Shown one piece after another: positions 9,701 to 20,716 of a DNA stretch of 64,000 nt. Position numbers and translations under genes: made by a program. Below the pieces are notes generated by a model, which was not told where the DNA came from, made no database searches, and worked only from the letters and a program-made list of their open reading frames with translations. Within the stretch, counting starts at the first letter, position 1; each line of letters begins with the position of its first letter. Origin of the DNA: Lepidodermella squamata (Eukaryota; Gastrotricha); the NCBI GenBank assembly GCA_047495785.1, contig JBLDXI010000031.1:1984001-2048000 (forward strand). The letters are read 5' to 3'.

Positions 9701-12100
9701 GTCGCCGCGGTTCGGCATCGTGCCCAACCAGTGCAAATCACTCATGTTCGTGTGTCATTCGTTTGTGGCAGCAACGCCATGCACGTTTGCAGGCGATTCA
9801 GGCACATCTCAGGTGACGCCTATTTCGCTGCAAGCCGCAGAAGGCTGGAATCGTTGTGTTCAGCTCTTGTACGTACCGCAGCAATGCGGAAACGGGCTGA
9901 AACCAGGTAAACCATGCACATTCGCGCTTCATTCGATAGCGGCAGCAAGCGCAAACACGTTTGCAGCCGATACGCGCATATTCCGGGTGACCGATATTTC
10001 GCTGGCAGCCATAACAGGCTGAAACCGCTGTTTTCGCCACTTGCCCGTGTCGCCGCGGTTCGGCATCGTGCCCAACCAGTGCAAATCACTCATGTTCGTG
10101 TGTCATTCGTTTGTGGCAGCAACGCCATGCACGTTTGCAGGCGATTCGGGCACATCTCAGGTGACGCCTATTTCGCTGCGAGCCGCAGAAGGCTGGAATC
10201 GTTGTGCTCAGCCCTTGTACGTACCGCAGCTATGCGGAAACGGGCTGAAACCAGGTAAACCCTGCACATTCGCGCTTCATTCGATAGCGGCAGCAAGCGC
10301 AAACACGTTTGCAGCCGATACGCGCATATTTCTGATGACCGATATTACGCTGGCAGCCATAACAGGCTGAAACCGCTGTTTTCGCCACTTGCCCGTGTCG
10401 CCGCGGTTCGGCATCGTGCCCAACCAGTGCAAATCACTCATGTTCGTGTGTCATTCGTTTGTGGCAGCAACGCCATGCACGTTTGCAGGCGATTCGGGCA
10501 CATCTCAGGTGACGCCTATTTCGCTGCGAGCCGCAGAAGGCTGGAATCGTTGTGCTCAGCCCTTGTACGTACCGCAGCTATGCGGAAACGGGCTGAAACC
10601 AGGTAAACCCTGCACATTCGCGCTTCATTCGATAGCGGCAGCAAGCGCAAACACGTTTGCAGCCGATACGCGCATATTTCTGATGACCGATATTACGCTG
10701 GCAGCCATAACAGGCTGAAACCGCTGTTTTCGCCACTTGCCCGTGTCGCCGCGGTTCGGCATCGTGCCCAACCAGTGCAAATCACTCATGTTCGTGTGTC
10801 ATTCGTTTGTGGCAGCAACGCCATGCACGTTTGCAGGCGATTCAGGCACATCTCAGGTGACGCCTATTTCGCTGCAAGCCGCAGAAGGCTGGAATCGTTG
10901 TGTTCAGCTCTTGTACGTACCGCAGCTATGCGGAAACGGGCTGAAACCAGGTAAACCATGCACATTCGCGCTTCATTCGATAGCGGCAGCAAGCGCAAAC
11001 ACGTTTGCAGCCGATACGCGCATATTCCGGGTGACCGATATTTCGCTGGCAGCCATAACAGGCTGAAACCGCTGTTTTCGCCACTTGCCCGTGTCGCCGC
11101 GGTTCGGCATCGTGCCCAAACAAGGCAAATCACTCATGTTCGTGTGTCATTCGTTTGTGGCAGCAACGCCATGCACGTTTGCAGGCGATTCGGGCACATC
11201 TCAGGTGACGCCTATTTCGCTGCAAGCCGCAGGAGGCTGGAATCGTTGTGTTCAGCCCTTGTACGTACCGCAGCTATGCGGAAACGGGCTGAAACCAGGT
11301 GAACCATGCACATTCGCGCTTCATTCGATAGCGGCAGCAAGCGCAAACACGTTTGCAGCCGATACGCGCATATTCCGGGTGACCGATATTTCGCTGGCAG
11401 CCATAACAGGCTGAAACCGCTGTTTTCGCCACTTGCCCGTGTCGCCGCGGTTCGGCATCGTGCCCAACCAGTGCAAATCACTCATGTTCGTGTGTCATTC
11501 GTTTGTGGCAGCAACGCCATGCACGTTTGCAGGCGATTCGGGCACATCTCAGGTGACGCCTATTTCGCTGCAAGCCGCAGGAGGCTGGAATCGTTGTGTT
11601 CAGCCCTTGTACGTACCGCAGCTATGCGGAAACGGGCTGAAACCAGGTAAACCATGCACTTTCGCGCTTCATTCGATAGCGGCAGCAAGCGCAAACACGT
11701 TTGCAGCCGATACGCGCATATTCCGGGTGACCGATATTTCGCTGGCAGCCATAACAGGCTGAAACCGCTGTTTTCGCCACTTGCCCGTGTCGCCGCGGTT
11801 CGGCATCGTGCCCAACCAGTGCAAATCTCTCATGTTCGTGTGTCATTCGTTTGTGGCAGCAACGCCATGCACGTTTGCAGGCGATTCGGGCACATCTCAG
11901 GTGACGCCTATTTCGCTGCGAGCCGCAGAAGGCTGGAATCGTTGTGCTCAGCCCTTGTACGTACCGCAGCTATGCGGAAACGGGCTGAAACCAGGTAAAC
12001 CCTGCACATTCGCGCTTCATTCGATAGCGGCAGCAAGCGCAAACACGTTTGCAGCCGATACGCGCATATTTCTGATGACCGATATTACGCTGGCAGCCAT
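3729..12100. repeat. Satellite variant domain A
   Basis: Sub-block of the array marked by variants rare elsewhere: TATTACGCTGG instead of TATTTCGCTGG, GCTGACACC instead of GCTGAAACC (about 5845, 6541, 7237, 12109), CAGCAATGCGG (three monomers) and CCAAACAAGGCAA (about 8680 and 11116, exactly 2436 bp or 7 monomers apart). The paired rare variants show segmental duplication within the block. Boundaries are approximate. Confidence 0.7.
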
Positions 12101-13473
12101 AACAGGCTGACACCGCTGTTTTCGCCACTTGCCCGTGTCGCCGCGGTTCGGCATCGTGCCCAACCAGTGCAAATCACTCATGTTCGTGTGTCATTCGTTT
12201 GTGGCAGCAACGCCATGCACGTTTGCAGGCGAATCGGGCACATCTCAGGTGACGCCTATTTCGCTGCAAGCCGCAGGAGGCTGGAATCGTTGTGTTCAGC
12301 TCTTGTACGTACCGCAGCTATGCGGAAACGGGCTGAAACCAGGTAAACCATGCACATTCGCGCTTCATTCGATAGCGGCAGCAAGCGCAAACACGTTTGC
12401 AGCCGATACGCGCATATTCCGGGTGACCGATATTTCGCTGGCAGCCATAACAGGCTGAAACCGCTGTTTTCGCCACTTGCCCGTGTCGCCGCGGTTCGGC
12501 ATCGTGCCCAACCAGTGCAAATCACTCATGTTCGTGTGTCATTCGTTTGTGGCAGCAACGCCATGCACGTTTGCAGGCGATTCGGGCACATCTCAGGTGA
12601 CGCCTATTTCGCTGCAAGCCGCAGGAGGCTGGAATCGTTGTGTTCAGCCCTTGTACGTACCGCAGCTATGCGGAAACGGGCTGAAACCAGGTGAACCATG
12701 CACATTCGCGCTTCATTCGATCGCGGCAGCAAGCGCAAACACGTTCGCAGCCGATACGCGCATATTTCGGATGACCGATATTTCGCTGGCAGCCATAACA
12801 GGCTGAAACCGCTGTTTTCGCCACTTGCCCGTGTCGCCGCGGTTCGGCATCGTGCCCAACCAGTGCAAATCACTCATGTTCGTGTGTCATTCGTTTGTGG
12901 CAGCAACGCCATGCACGTTTGCAGGCGATTCGGGCACATCTCAGGTGACGCCTATTTCGCTGCAAGCCCCAGGAGGCTGGAATCGTTGTGTTCAGCCCTT
13001 GTACGTACCGCAGCTATGCGGAAACGGGCTGAAACCAGGTAAACCCTGCACATTCGCGCTTCATTCGATCGCGGCAGCAAGCGCAAACACGTTCGCAGCC
13101 GATACGCGCATATTTCGGATGACCGATATTTCGCTGGCAGCCATAACAGGCTGAAACCGCTGTTTTCGCCACTTGCCCGTGTCGCCGCGGTTCGGCATCG
13201 TGCCCAACCAGTGCAAATCACTCATGTTCGTGTGTCATTCGTTTGTGGCAGCAACGCCATGCACGTTTGCAGGCGATTCGGGCACATCTCAGGTGACGCC
13301 TATTTCGCTGCAAGCCGCAGGAGGCTGGAATCGTTGTGTTCAGCCCTTGTACGTACCGCAGCTATGCGGAAACGGGCTGAAACCAGGTGAACCATGCACA
13401 TTCGCGCTTCATTCGATCGCGGCAGCAAGCGCAAACACGTTTGCAGCCGATACGCGCATATTTCTGATGACCG

Positions 13474-13477
13474 ATAT
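13474..13477. other. Target-site duplication, left copy (ATAT)
   Basis: Satellite sequence GACCGATAT stops here, and the right flank resumes with ATATTTCG. An uninterrupted monomer reads GACCGATATTTCG, so ATAT is duplicated. The inverted-repeat ends are themselves partly palindromic, so TA or TAT remain possible as shorter duplications. Confidence 0.7.
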
Positions 13478-13506
13478 CGATGGTTTTGCGCTAAAACAGG
13501 CCGATA
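13478..13506 (+). repeat. Left terminal inverted repeat
   Basis: Core CGATGGTTTTGCGCTAAAA, paired with the right end; mismatches at the 6th and 17th positions and then sparser matches (GCC, AT). Confidence 0.8.
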
Positions 13507-15029
13507 GGCTGCATTCTGATATACGCCCATAAAAGCTGTGCGGAGTATATGCGAGTATATGGTTATACACAGGGCTAATAGCATTTTGGTGCATGCACAA
13601 GAGAATGCACTCAGACGAGAGCGATCGATTCTTCCGCAGTAATATGGTATATTTGCGCATTTTGTTCTCTTGTTTTTTCATTTTTATCATCATTCTTTCT
13701 TAGATCTCCCGCATCATTTGTGCTGAAAGTAGGACATTGAAAGCATGTGCTTTAAATTACCCACGATTTTAGTCATTCTGACCTGGTCTGTTCATGGGAC
13801 GGAGTAGGAATGTTTTCCATAGTTATCCATTCTAAATCGCAGCATAATTTTCTTCTAGAATGATTAGAATCTCCGATAGATTGATAGAGGCTTCTTTAGG
13901 ATTCTTTAGGAGTTTAGTGAAATCTGAGCTTACCACAAAGTTGAACTCCTGTTTTGAGGTTTCAGCAAAAATAGGGTAGAAAGGTTGTTTTGGCTGAGAT
14001 TCCGAAAGTGGCTGCTGGCTACTCTGTTAGGAAAATATTCCATTATTTCGTTGTTGTCGCGTTTATCAAGCTGATAATGTGGTTTGGGCTCCTGGATAAT
14101 TTGAAACTATCGCCCTTTTCCTCAAACAACCACCTACAAAACCCAACACAACTTCTGATCAAAGATAGAAAGCCAAGTTTGTCGGTTTGGGACTCAAACT
14201 CCGCCTAGCTACTTGGACGGAAACTATGGACTTATCGATCGTGCGTGAATCCTACAATCTACTTACGGTCGAAGGTCGAAGCCTTACGAACAATCCAAAC
14301 AGTCTCTTAATTAGATCTAACCAGAAGTACTCTTTATTGCCTTATAAAATTTAGCATTTGGTATCAGACGCATGCCATCTTCACAATGCTTAGGAGCCGA
14401 CTATTCCCATGATTGCTTTGGCCGCTGAGTAGCCACATCTTTACCATATATTACCGGTGAATGGCGGCCCATTCCAGAAGGGAGGATTTGCTTGGCGGTT
14501 TTACGCTTCCTGTCAACCCTTCCTGTCAGCTTGATAAACGCCGCATTCAATGCATAGATGATTGATGTTGCGGTTATTGGGATTGACCAGGTGATTTTGA
14601 GATGCCTAGGCCGCTCGATCACATGCTACTCACGTGCTAGGGTCAGCTTTTATACGACTGGGATAACCCCATCCCTAGTTTCTGCTGCAGTAAAAACTAA
14701 CGCGATTCATTGAAATTTATGGTTTATGTTTTGGCTGATAAATACCTTTCACAGCAATATACAAAGTGAACCTATCGCTTTGTTATGACATAAAGCTCCC
14801 GATTACTGGCCACTTTAACTTCCATCTTTACTTAGTTGGGCAATCCTTCATCGGTAGCTGTAAATCTGAGGTCATACAGCCTTAGATCAAGAACAGAACT
14901 TCTCAGATTGGCCATTCGGCTTTCGACAACTCCCTTGTTTTCTATCCTTGAAATTTTAATTTATAATGCTTGTCATCACATTTAGGACTAAAGCATTTAA
15001 CGTTTCATTTTTAACAACGATTTGAGCTG
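13507..15029. other. Transposon 5' non-coding region
   Basis: About 1.5 kb of AT-rich DNA between the left terminus and the first transposase segment. Two adjacent direct copies of GAGTATATG (13543-13551, 13553-13561) lie close to the terminus and could be subterminal binding sites. Short frames at 13990-14208 (plus) and 14401-14622 (minus) show no recognisable domain. No promoter could be assigned. A further upstream exon of the transposase cannot be excluded. Confidence 0.5.
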
Positions 15030-15470
15030 ATGACTGATAACGACAATTGGCTGAAACAGTTTCCTCCGGGGATAGTGGATTCTAGGCACCGCCCATCCAA
15101 ACAAGCGATGGAAAGAAAACTCAAGCGCAACTCTGGAAAACCCTACCGTCAGTCAGATAAAGGGGTTGGCGCTAAGTTTAATTCCGGTCGTAAGCCTGTT
15201 TACTTCAAGTGTGGTTGCTGGCGTAAATGCTCCTTGAAATTCGATGAAAATTCAGTCAAACAATGCTTTAACACTTACTGGTCCCGAGCATCTATCGACG
15301 CTAGACGAGCATTCATCAACCGTTACGTCAGTTATAAAAAGAAACGAGAGAATGGTCCTCGAAGATTTGATTATTACTTACCAGGCAACTACTTGGCAAC
15401 CCCTTCGCCTTCACAATCTAGGGAAGTCATTCGAAGTATGCAGGTCTTTCTTTCTGAAGGCGCTCGATGA
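15030..15470 (+). pseudogene. Transposase segment 1 (N-terminal, Cys-rich)
   Basis: ATG-initiated frame, 146 codons; an in-frame TAA stands 18 bases upstream of the ATG. The N-terminus is basic (many K/R). It is followed by a Cys cluster C61-x-C63-xxx-C67 (YFKCGCWRKC), a probable zinc-binding motif that I recognise from a large family of arthropod repetitive proteins with a C-terminal DUF7869-type nuclease-like domain. Family-like sequence runs to about residue 120 (RRFDYYLPGN, near 15390). After that the protein is out of register and the family continues in another frame, so the last ~26 residues are frameshift product. Assignment is from pattern memory, without a database search. Confidence 0.65.
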
Positions 15471-15957
15471 AACTCGCGCTTTTATAAACACAACTGTTGA
15501 GAAAAAAGTCGAAGACGGCTTCTACATCATACCAGATCAACGCGGTCACCATAAGCCGCCGAATACCACCAGCGATAATTCTTACAAATTTGTTTATCAG
15601 CACATCACTTCTTTCGAGCGATTAGACAGTCATTATGCGAGAAGTCAAACTAGCAAGCAATATCTCGGGTCCGCGCTCAATCTGAGGGAAATGCATAGAA
15701 TGTACTGCATAGTACACCAAAATTGGGCTCTGCGTACTGATAAGAAACCCGTCAAATACGCTACTTACCGATCCATATTCAAGAGATCTTTTCCCAATCT
15801 CGCTTTCAGTCATCCCAGGAAGGACACCTGCAAGAAATGCACACGATTTGCGACTTTGCCGGATGAACTGTTCACCCATGAAGTGATCGTGGAGAAACGA
15901 AACCACGAATCCAACAGAGAAATGCAAGAGGTGCCAAGAATGCTGACAAAATTCTAG
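15411..15957 (+). pseudogene. Transposase segment 2 (middle, CxxC)
   Basis: Continuation in the frame opened at 15244. The family pattern picks up at FEVCRSFFLKAL (about 15430) and continues through a GFYIIPDQRG motif, HITSFERLDSHYARSQTSKQYL, LNLREMHRMY and a CxxC element in HPRKDTCKKC. It leaves register after about 15925 and hits TAG at 15955-15957. Segment 1 and this one overlap physically but are in different frames, so a 1-base (mod 3) lesion lies between about 15385 and 15430. An intron cannot be fully excluded but no space for one exists. Confidence 0.65.
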
Positions 15958-16545
15958 CAAAACAGTCGAAAGGATTGATCTTGTGCATCCAGTTTGATAT
16001 GCAGTCAATCCTCGAAAGCCCTTGCTGCTCGATAATTTACAAAAAAAAGTTCCACACCTCAAACCTGACTCTCTACGATACTTCAACAAAAGATGTCTAC
16101 TGTTTCATGTGGGATCAAACAGAAGGGGGTCGTGGGACGGATGAAGTTGGTTCATGTCTCTATAAATTCATCACTGAAATGATTCCTGACGAAGTTGAGC
16201 AGTTGATTCTATGGAGCGACAGCACTGGAAGCCAAAACAAATCTCAGTACATTGTCAACGCTTTATTCGCGGCCTTGTCCAATTGCAAAGGTAATCTCAA
16301 AGTCATCGATCACAAGTTTTTCGAGCCGGGCCACTCGCAAATGGAATGTGATTCCGTGCATGCCACTATTGAAAGGGAAGCTAAGAAACGAGTCAACATC
16401 AGCTATTCAAAGGAATGGAGAGAAATCGTGGCCGCGTCGCGGAAGGCTCCGATTGATGCTGATCTGAGACTCGAAGTGTTCGGTGAGGAAACGCCAAACC
16501 GCTTGAAAGTGAAACCATACAGCATAACTGAAATGCAATTTGAAG
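15930..16545 (+). pseudogene. Transposase segment 3 (DDD/E catalytic core, DUF7869-like)
   Basis: A third frame continues directly from 15930. It contains three conserved acidic positions in the expected order: D in IQFDMQ (15996-15998), D in LWSDSTGSQN (16218-16220) and D in MECDSVHATIE (16350-16352), with GHSQMEC just before the last. This layout is typical of RNase-H-fold transposases and of the DUF7869-like family (motifs FDxQ, SDxxGxQN, GHxxxxxDS). The frame stays open to 16706, but residues after about 16545 are a CT-rich low-complexity product (poly-P/S/L), not family sequence. The frame change from segment 2 is a second lesion. Confidence 0.75.
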
Positions 16546-16916
16546 TCGCCTGTTTTCCTTCTCAACGCTCGCCTGCCGCCCGGCCCTCTCCCTGCCCCCC
16601 AGTGTTAGTCTCCCTCCTCTGTCTTCTTCCCTTCCTGCTTATTTTCTTATCTCCTCTCCTTCCGTCCCCTACTTTCTGTCTCTGCTTTCTTACCACTAGT
16701 CACTAGTCTTCTGTCTTATACTGTTTTTCACTGTGTCTGATAATCCGCTCCTGGTGATAACTTCAGTGTGTGCCCGTCCGATGTTCTGAGTGGCGCACTG
16801 TCCCGGACAAGCGCCTTGTCGTCTTGTGCCCGCGCCTTTTTTTTCATCCCTTCCATCCTTTATATTTTCGTTTTTCGTTAGGCCTGATTAATTTGCTGAA
16901 AAAAAGGACACAATAA
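16546..16916. other. CT-rich segment splitting the transposase
   Basis: A strongly pyrimidine-rich tract (about 16556-16720) is followed by mixed sequence to the in-frame TAA at 16914-16916. It separates the catalytic core from the C-terminal segment. It could be an intron (a pyrimidine-rich stretch ends TTCTTCAG at 16932-16939, but frames do not join simply there), a secondary insertion or a microsatellite expansion. No coding potential is seen. Confidence 0.55.
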
Positions 16917-17309
16917 AAAGCTTTCGCAAGCTTCTTCAGCTTTGACAAGTCGCAAAAGTTCGCTCAGTATTTGCAAGACGAACAGAAAAATGATGTTAAA
17001 TGGTCGGAGCCATGTTGGTTCAGATACGAGAAAGACTACCGTAATTATCTCCAAACCAAGAAAACTTTTGACTTGGCTTTTCATACTTTCGTCGCCAAGC
17101 GCTACAACAAAGACGTCATTTTGTTTCCTTTCCAACTTGTTCAAAAATACGAAAAGCGATTGCCGATCGAATCCAGTCTTAAGAAGGATCTCATCGAAAT
17201 GGTCAACAAAGGCACCATTCCAGAAGCTTATCGCTCAGTCATAACGGCTTACGAAGAAGACGCAGACAAACCTACTGCTTGCAGCATTGACGCTAAACCT
17301 CCGCCGTGA
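16917..17309 (+). pseudogene. Transposase segment 4 (C-terminal)
   Basis: Open frame from just after the TAA at 16914 to TGA at 17307-17309; the clearest family-like portion starts near 16941. Recognisable C-terminal family patterns are an aromatic WSEPCWFRYEKDY stretch and, near the end, LPIESSLKKDLIEMVNKGTI followed by PEAYRS, matching the usual ending in which KKxDL and a G-IPxxY motif close the protein. It starts with no convincing ATG of its own at the N-terminal boundary, so it is read as the detached C-terminus of the same transposase. Confidence 0.6.
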
Positions 17310-17636
17310 CATTACGCCCTCGAAGCTTGAAAGGATATGACTACTTGAAAGCGTTTCAAAATTATTAAAACAAGCTTATTGTTGAGAGTTTGAACTGTGT
17401 TTTACTCGAGCTGTCTAAGAACGATTCAGTCCATGAGTTTCTGAAACGTTTCCGCCATGATTATCGCGGAATTCCCAGCGCAGATACCTCAGAATGACCG
17501 CAATATCGAAGATATTTGTTGGTCATTATTTGTCCAGTACATATATTTTTTTCACACAGAATACAATGGGCTATATCTTACTACATGTGTGCGTAGTACT
17601 ATTTATAGTGCGTAGTACTCTGGATAGGAATTTTTT
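17310..17636. other. Transposon 3' non-coding region with subterminal direct repeats
   Basis: AT-rich and non-coding. Two perfect direct copies of GTGCGTAGTACT lie at 17589-17600 and 17608-17619 (19-bp spacing), about 50 bp inside the right terminus, candidate transposase-binding sites. Differs in sequence from the left subterminal repeats. Confidence 0.55.
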
Positions 17637-17665
17637 CATTGGCTCCTTATAGCGCAAAATCATCG
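17637..17665 (-). repeat. Right terminal inverted repeat
   Basis: Reverse complement reads CGATGATTTTGCGCTATAAG; pairs with 13478-13506 (22/29 overall, 17/19 at the tip). Confidence 0.8.
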
Positions 17666-17669
17666 ATAT
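17666..17669. other. Target-site duplication, right copy (ATAT)
   Basis: First satellite bases after the element; duplicates 13474-13477. Confidence 0.7.
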
Positions 17670-20600
17670 TTCGCTGGCAGCCATAACAGGCTGAAACCGC
17701 TGTTTTCGCCACTTGCCCGTGTCGCCGCGGTTCGGCATCGTGCCCAACCAGTGCAAATCACTCATGTTCGTGTGTCATTCGTTTGTGGCAGCAACGCCAT
17801 GCACGTTTGCAGGCGATTCGGGCACATCTCAGGTGACGCCTATTTCGCTGCAAGCCGCAGGAGGCTGGAATCGTTGTGTTCAGCCCTTGTACGTACCGCA
17901 GCTATGCGGAAACGGGCTGAAACCAGGTGAACCATGCACATTCGCGCTTCATTCGATAGCGGCAGCAAGCGCAAACACGTTTGCAGCCGATACGCGCATA
18001 TTTCTGATGACCGATATTTCGCTGGCAGCCATAACAGGCTGAAACGGCTGTTTTCGCCACTTGCCCGTGTCGCCGCGGTTCGGCATCGTGCCCAACCAGT
18101 GCAAATCACTCATGTTCGTGTGTCATTCGTTTGTGGCAGCAACGCCATGCACGTTTGCAGGCGATTCGGGCACATCTCAGGTGACGCCTATTTCGCTGCA
18201 AGCCGCAGGAGGCTGGAATCGTTGTGTTCAGCCCTTGTACGTACCGCAGCTATGCGGAAACGGGCTGAAACCAGGTGAACCATGCACATTCGCGCTTCAT
18301 TCGATCGCGGCAGCAAGCGCAAACACGTTCGCAGCCGATACGCGCATATTCCGGGTGACCGATATTTCGCTGGCAGCCATAACAGGCTGAAACCGCTGTT
18401 TTCGCCACTGCCCGTGTCGCCGCGGTTCGGCATCGTGCCCAACCAGTGCAAATCACTCATGTTCGTGTGTCATTCGTTTGTGGCAGCAACGCCATGCACG
18501 TTTGCAGGCGATTCGGGCACATCTCAGGTGACGCCTATTTCGCTGCAAGCCGCAGGAGGCTGGAATCGTTGTGTTCAGCCCTTGTACGTACCGCAGCTAT
18601 GCGGAAACGGGCTGAAACCAGGTGAACCATGCACATTCGCGCTTCATTCGATCGCGGCAGCAAGCGCAAACACGTTTGCAGCCGATACGCGCATATTCCG
18701 GGTGACCGATATTTCGCTGGCAGCCATAACAGGCTGAAACCGCTGTTTTCGCCACTTGCCCGTGTCGCCGCGGTTCGGCATCGTGCCCAACCAGTGCAAA
18801 TCACTCATGTTCGTGTGTCATTCGTTTGTGGCAGCAACGCCATGCACGTTTGCAGGCGATTCGGGCACATCTCAGGTGACGCCTATTTCGCTGCAAGCCG
18901 CAGGAGGCTGGAATCGTTGTGTTCAGCCCTTGTACGTACCGCAGCTATGCGGAAACGGGCTGAAACCAGGTGAACCATGCACATTCGCGCTTCATTCGAT
19001 CGCGGCAGCAAGCGCAAACACGTTCGCAGCCGATACGCGCATATTCCGGGTGACCGATATTTCGCTGGCAGCCATAACAGGCTGAAACCGCTGTTTTCGC
19101 CACTTGCCCGTGTCGCCGCGGTTCGGCATCGTGCCCAACCAGTGCAAATCACTCATGTTCGTGTGTCATTCGTTTGTGGCAGCAACGCCATGCACGTTTG
19201 CAGGCGATTCGGGCACATCTCAGGTGACGCCTATTTCGCTGCAAGCCGCAGGAGGCTGGAATCGTTGTGTTCAGCCCTTGTACGTACCGCAGCTATGCGG
19301 AAACGGGCTGAAACCAGGTGAACCATGCACATTCGCGCTTCATTCGATAGCGGCAGCAAGCGCAAACACGTTCGCAGCCGATACGCGCATATCTCGGATG
19401 ACCGATATTTCGCTGGCAGCCATAACAGGCTGAAACCGCTGTTTTCGCCACTTGCCCGTGTCGCCGCGGTTCGGCATCGTGCCCAACCAGTGCAAATCAC
19501 TCATGTTCGTGTGTCATTCGTTTGTGGCAGCAACGCCATGCACGTTTGCAGGCGATTCGGGCACATCTCAGGTGACGCCTATTTCGCTGCAAGCCGCAGG
19601 AGGCTGGAATCGTTGTGTTCAGCCCTTGTACGTACCGCAGCTATGCGGAAACGGGCTGAAACCAGGTGAACCATGCACATTCGCGCTTCATTCGATAGCG
19701 GCAGCAAGCGCAAACACGTTTGCAGCCGATACGCGCATATTTCTGATGACCGATATTTCGCTGGCAGCCATAACAGGCTGAAACCGCTGTTTTCGCCACT
19801 TGCCCGTGTCGCCGCGGTTCGGCATCGTGCCCAACCAGTGCAAATCACTCATGTTCGTGTGTCATTCGTTTGTGGCAGCAACGCCATGCACGTTTGCAGG
19901 CGATTCGGGCACATCTCAGGTGACGCCTATTTCGCTGCAAGCCGCAGGAGGCTGGAATCGTTGTGTTCAGCCCTTGTACGTACCGCAGCTATGCGGAAAC
20001 GGGCTGAAACCAGGTGAACCATGCACATTCGCGCTTCATTCGATCGCGGCAGCAAGCGCAAACACGTTTGCAGCCGATACGCGCATATTTCGGGTGACCG
20101 ATATTTCGCTGGCAGCCATAACAGGCTGAAACCGCTGTTTTCGCCACTTGCCCGTGTCGCCGCGGTTCGGCATCGTGCCCAACCAGTGCAAATCACTCAT
20201 GTTCGTGTGTCATTCGTTTGTGGCAGCAACGCCATGCACGTTTGCAGGCGATTCGGGCACATCTCAGGTGACGCCTATTTCGCTGCAAGCCGCAGGAGGC
20301 TGGAATCGTTGTGTTCAGCCCTTGTACGTACCGCAGCTATGCGGAAACGGGCTGAAACCAGGTGAACCATGCACATTCGCGCTTCATTCGATCGCGGCAG
20401 CAAGCGCAAACACGTTTGCAGCCGATACGCGCATATTTCGGGTGACCGATATTTCGCTGGCAGCCATAACAGGCTGAAACCGCTGTTTTCGCCACTTGCC
20501 CGTGTCGCCGCGGTTCGGCATCGTGCCCAACCAGTGCAAATCACTCATGTTCGTGTGTCATTCGTTTGTGGCAGCAACGCCATGCACGTTTGCAGGCGAT

Positions 20601-20716
20601 TCGGGCACATCTCAGGTGACGCCTATTTCGCTGCAAGCCGCAGGAGGCTGGAATCGTTGTGTTCAGCCCTTGTACGTACCGCAGCTATGCGGAAACGGGC
20701 TGAAACCAGGTGAACC

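Larger units (their letters stand above)
3729..13477. repeat. 348-bp satellite array, left arm (about 28 monomers)
   Basis: Head-to-tail tandem repeat with a strict 348-bp period; no length change anywhere in this arm (27 successive periods give exactly 9396 bp). Monomers differ only by scattered substitutions. One monomer (4001-4348 phase) is about 55% GC (191/348) with about 34 CpGs, against AT-rich flanks. Each monomer is a dimer of two 174-bp halves aligning without gaps. Landmarks: a CAGCC/GGCTG dyad at 3742-3757 recurs one half-unit later as AGCC/GGCT (3917-3930); GCAAACACGTTTGC at 4035-4048; CCGCAGCTATGCGG at 3960-3973; GTACGTAC at 3953-3960. Open frames repeat every 348 bp on both strands because the period is divisible by three; they are not annotated as genes. 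The arm ends where the transposon inserts. Confidence 0.98.
13478..17665 (+). mobile_element. 4188-bp TIR DNA transposon inserted in one satellite monomer
   Basis: The ends are imperfect terminal inverted repeats. Left CGATGGTTTTGCGCTAAAAC matches the reverse complement of the right end with 17/19 identity, falling to 22/29 over 29 bp (13478-13506 and 17637-17665). It is flanked by a probable ATAT duplication. Monomer phase proves a clean insertion: the recurring monomer landmark expected at 13521 appears at 17713, an offset of 4192 = 4188 + 4. Inside are a non-coding 5' part, a broken plus-strand transposase (15030-17309) and a non-coding 3' part. The transposase type and a 4-bp duplication would suit a Sola-like superfamily, but this is unverified. 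The element appears inactive because the transposase is frameshifted. Confidence 0.9.

Noticed and set aside
13990-14622. Short frames in the transposon 5' region as accessory genes
   Set aside because: Neither the plus frame at 13990-14208 nor the minus frame at 14401-14622 shows motifs known from transposon accessory proteins.
15622-16089. Minus-strand 155-codon frame
   Set aside because: Lies antisense to the well-supported transposase segments 2 and 3 and has no recognisable features of its own.
13478-17665. Tc1/mariner element with TA duplication
   Set aside because: A TA duplication is formally possible from the ends, but the protein lacks paired HTH and DD34D/E patterns and instead has the Cys-cluster plus DUF7869-like layout.
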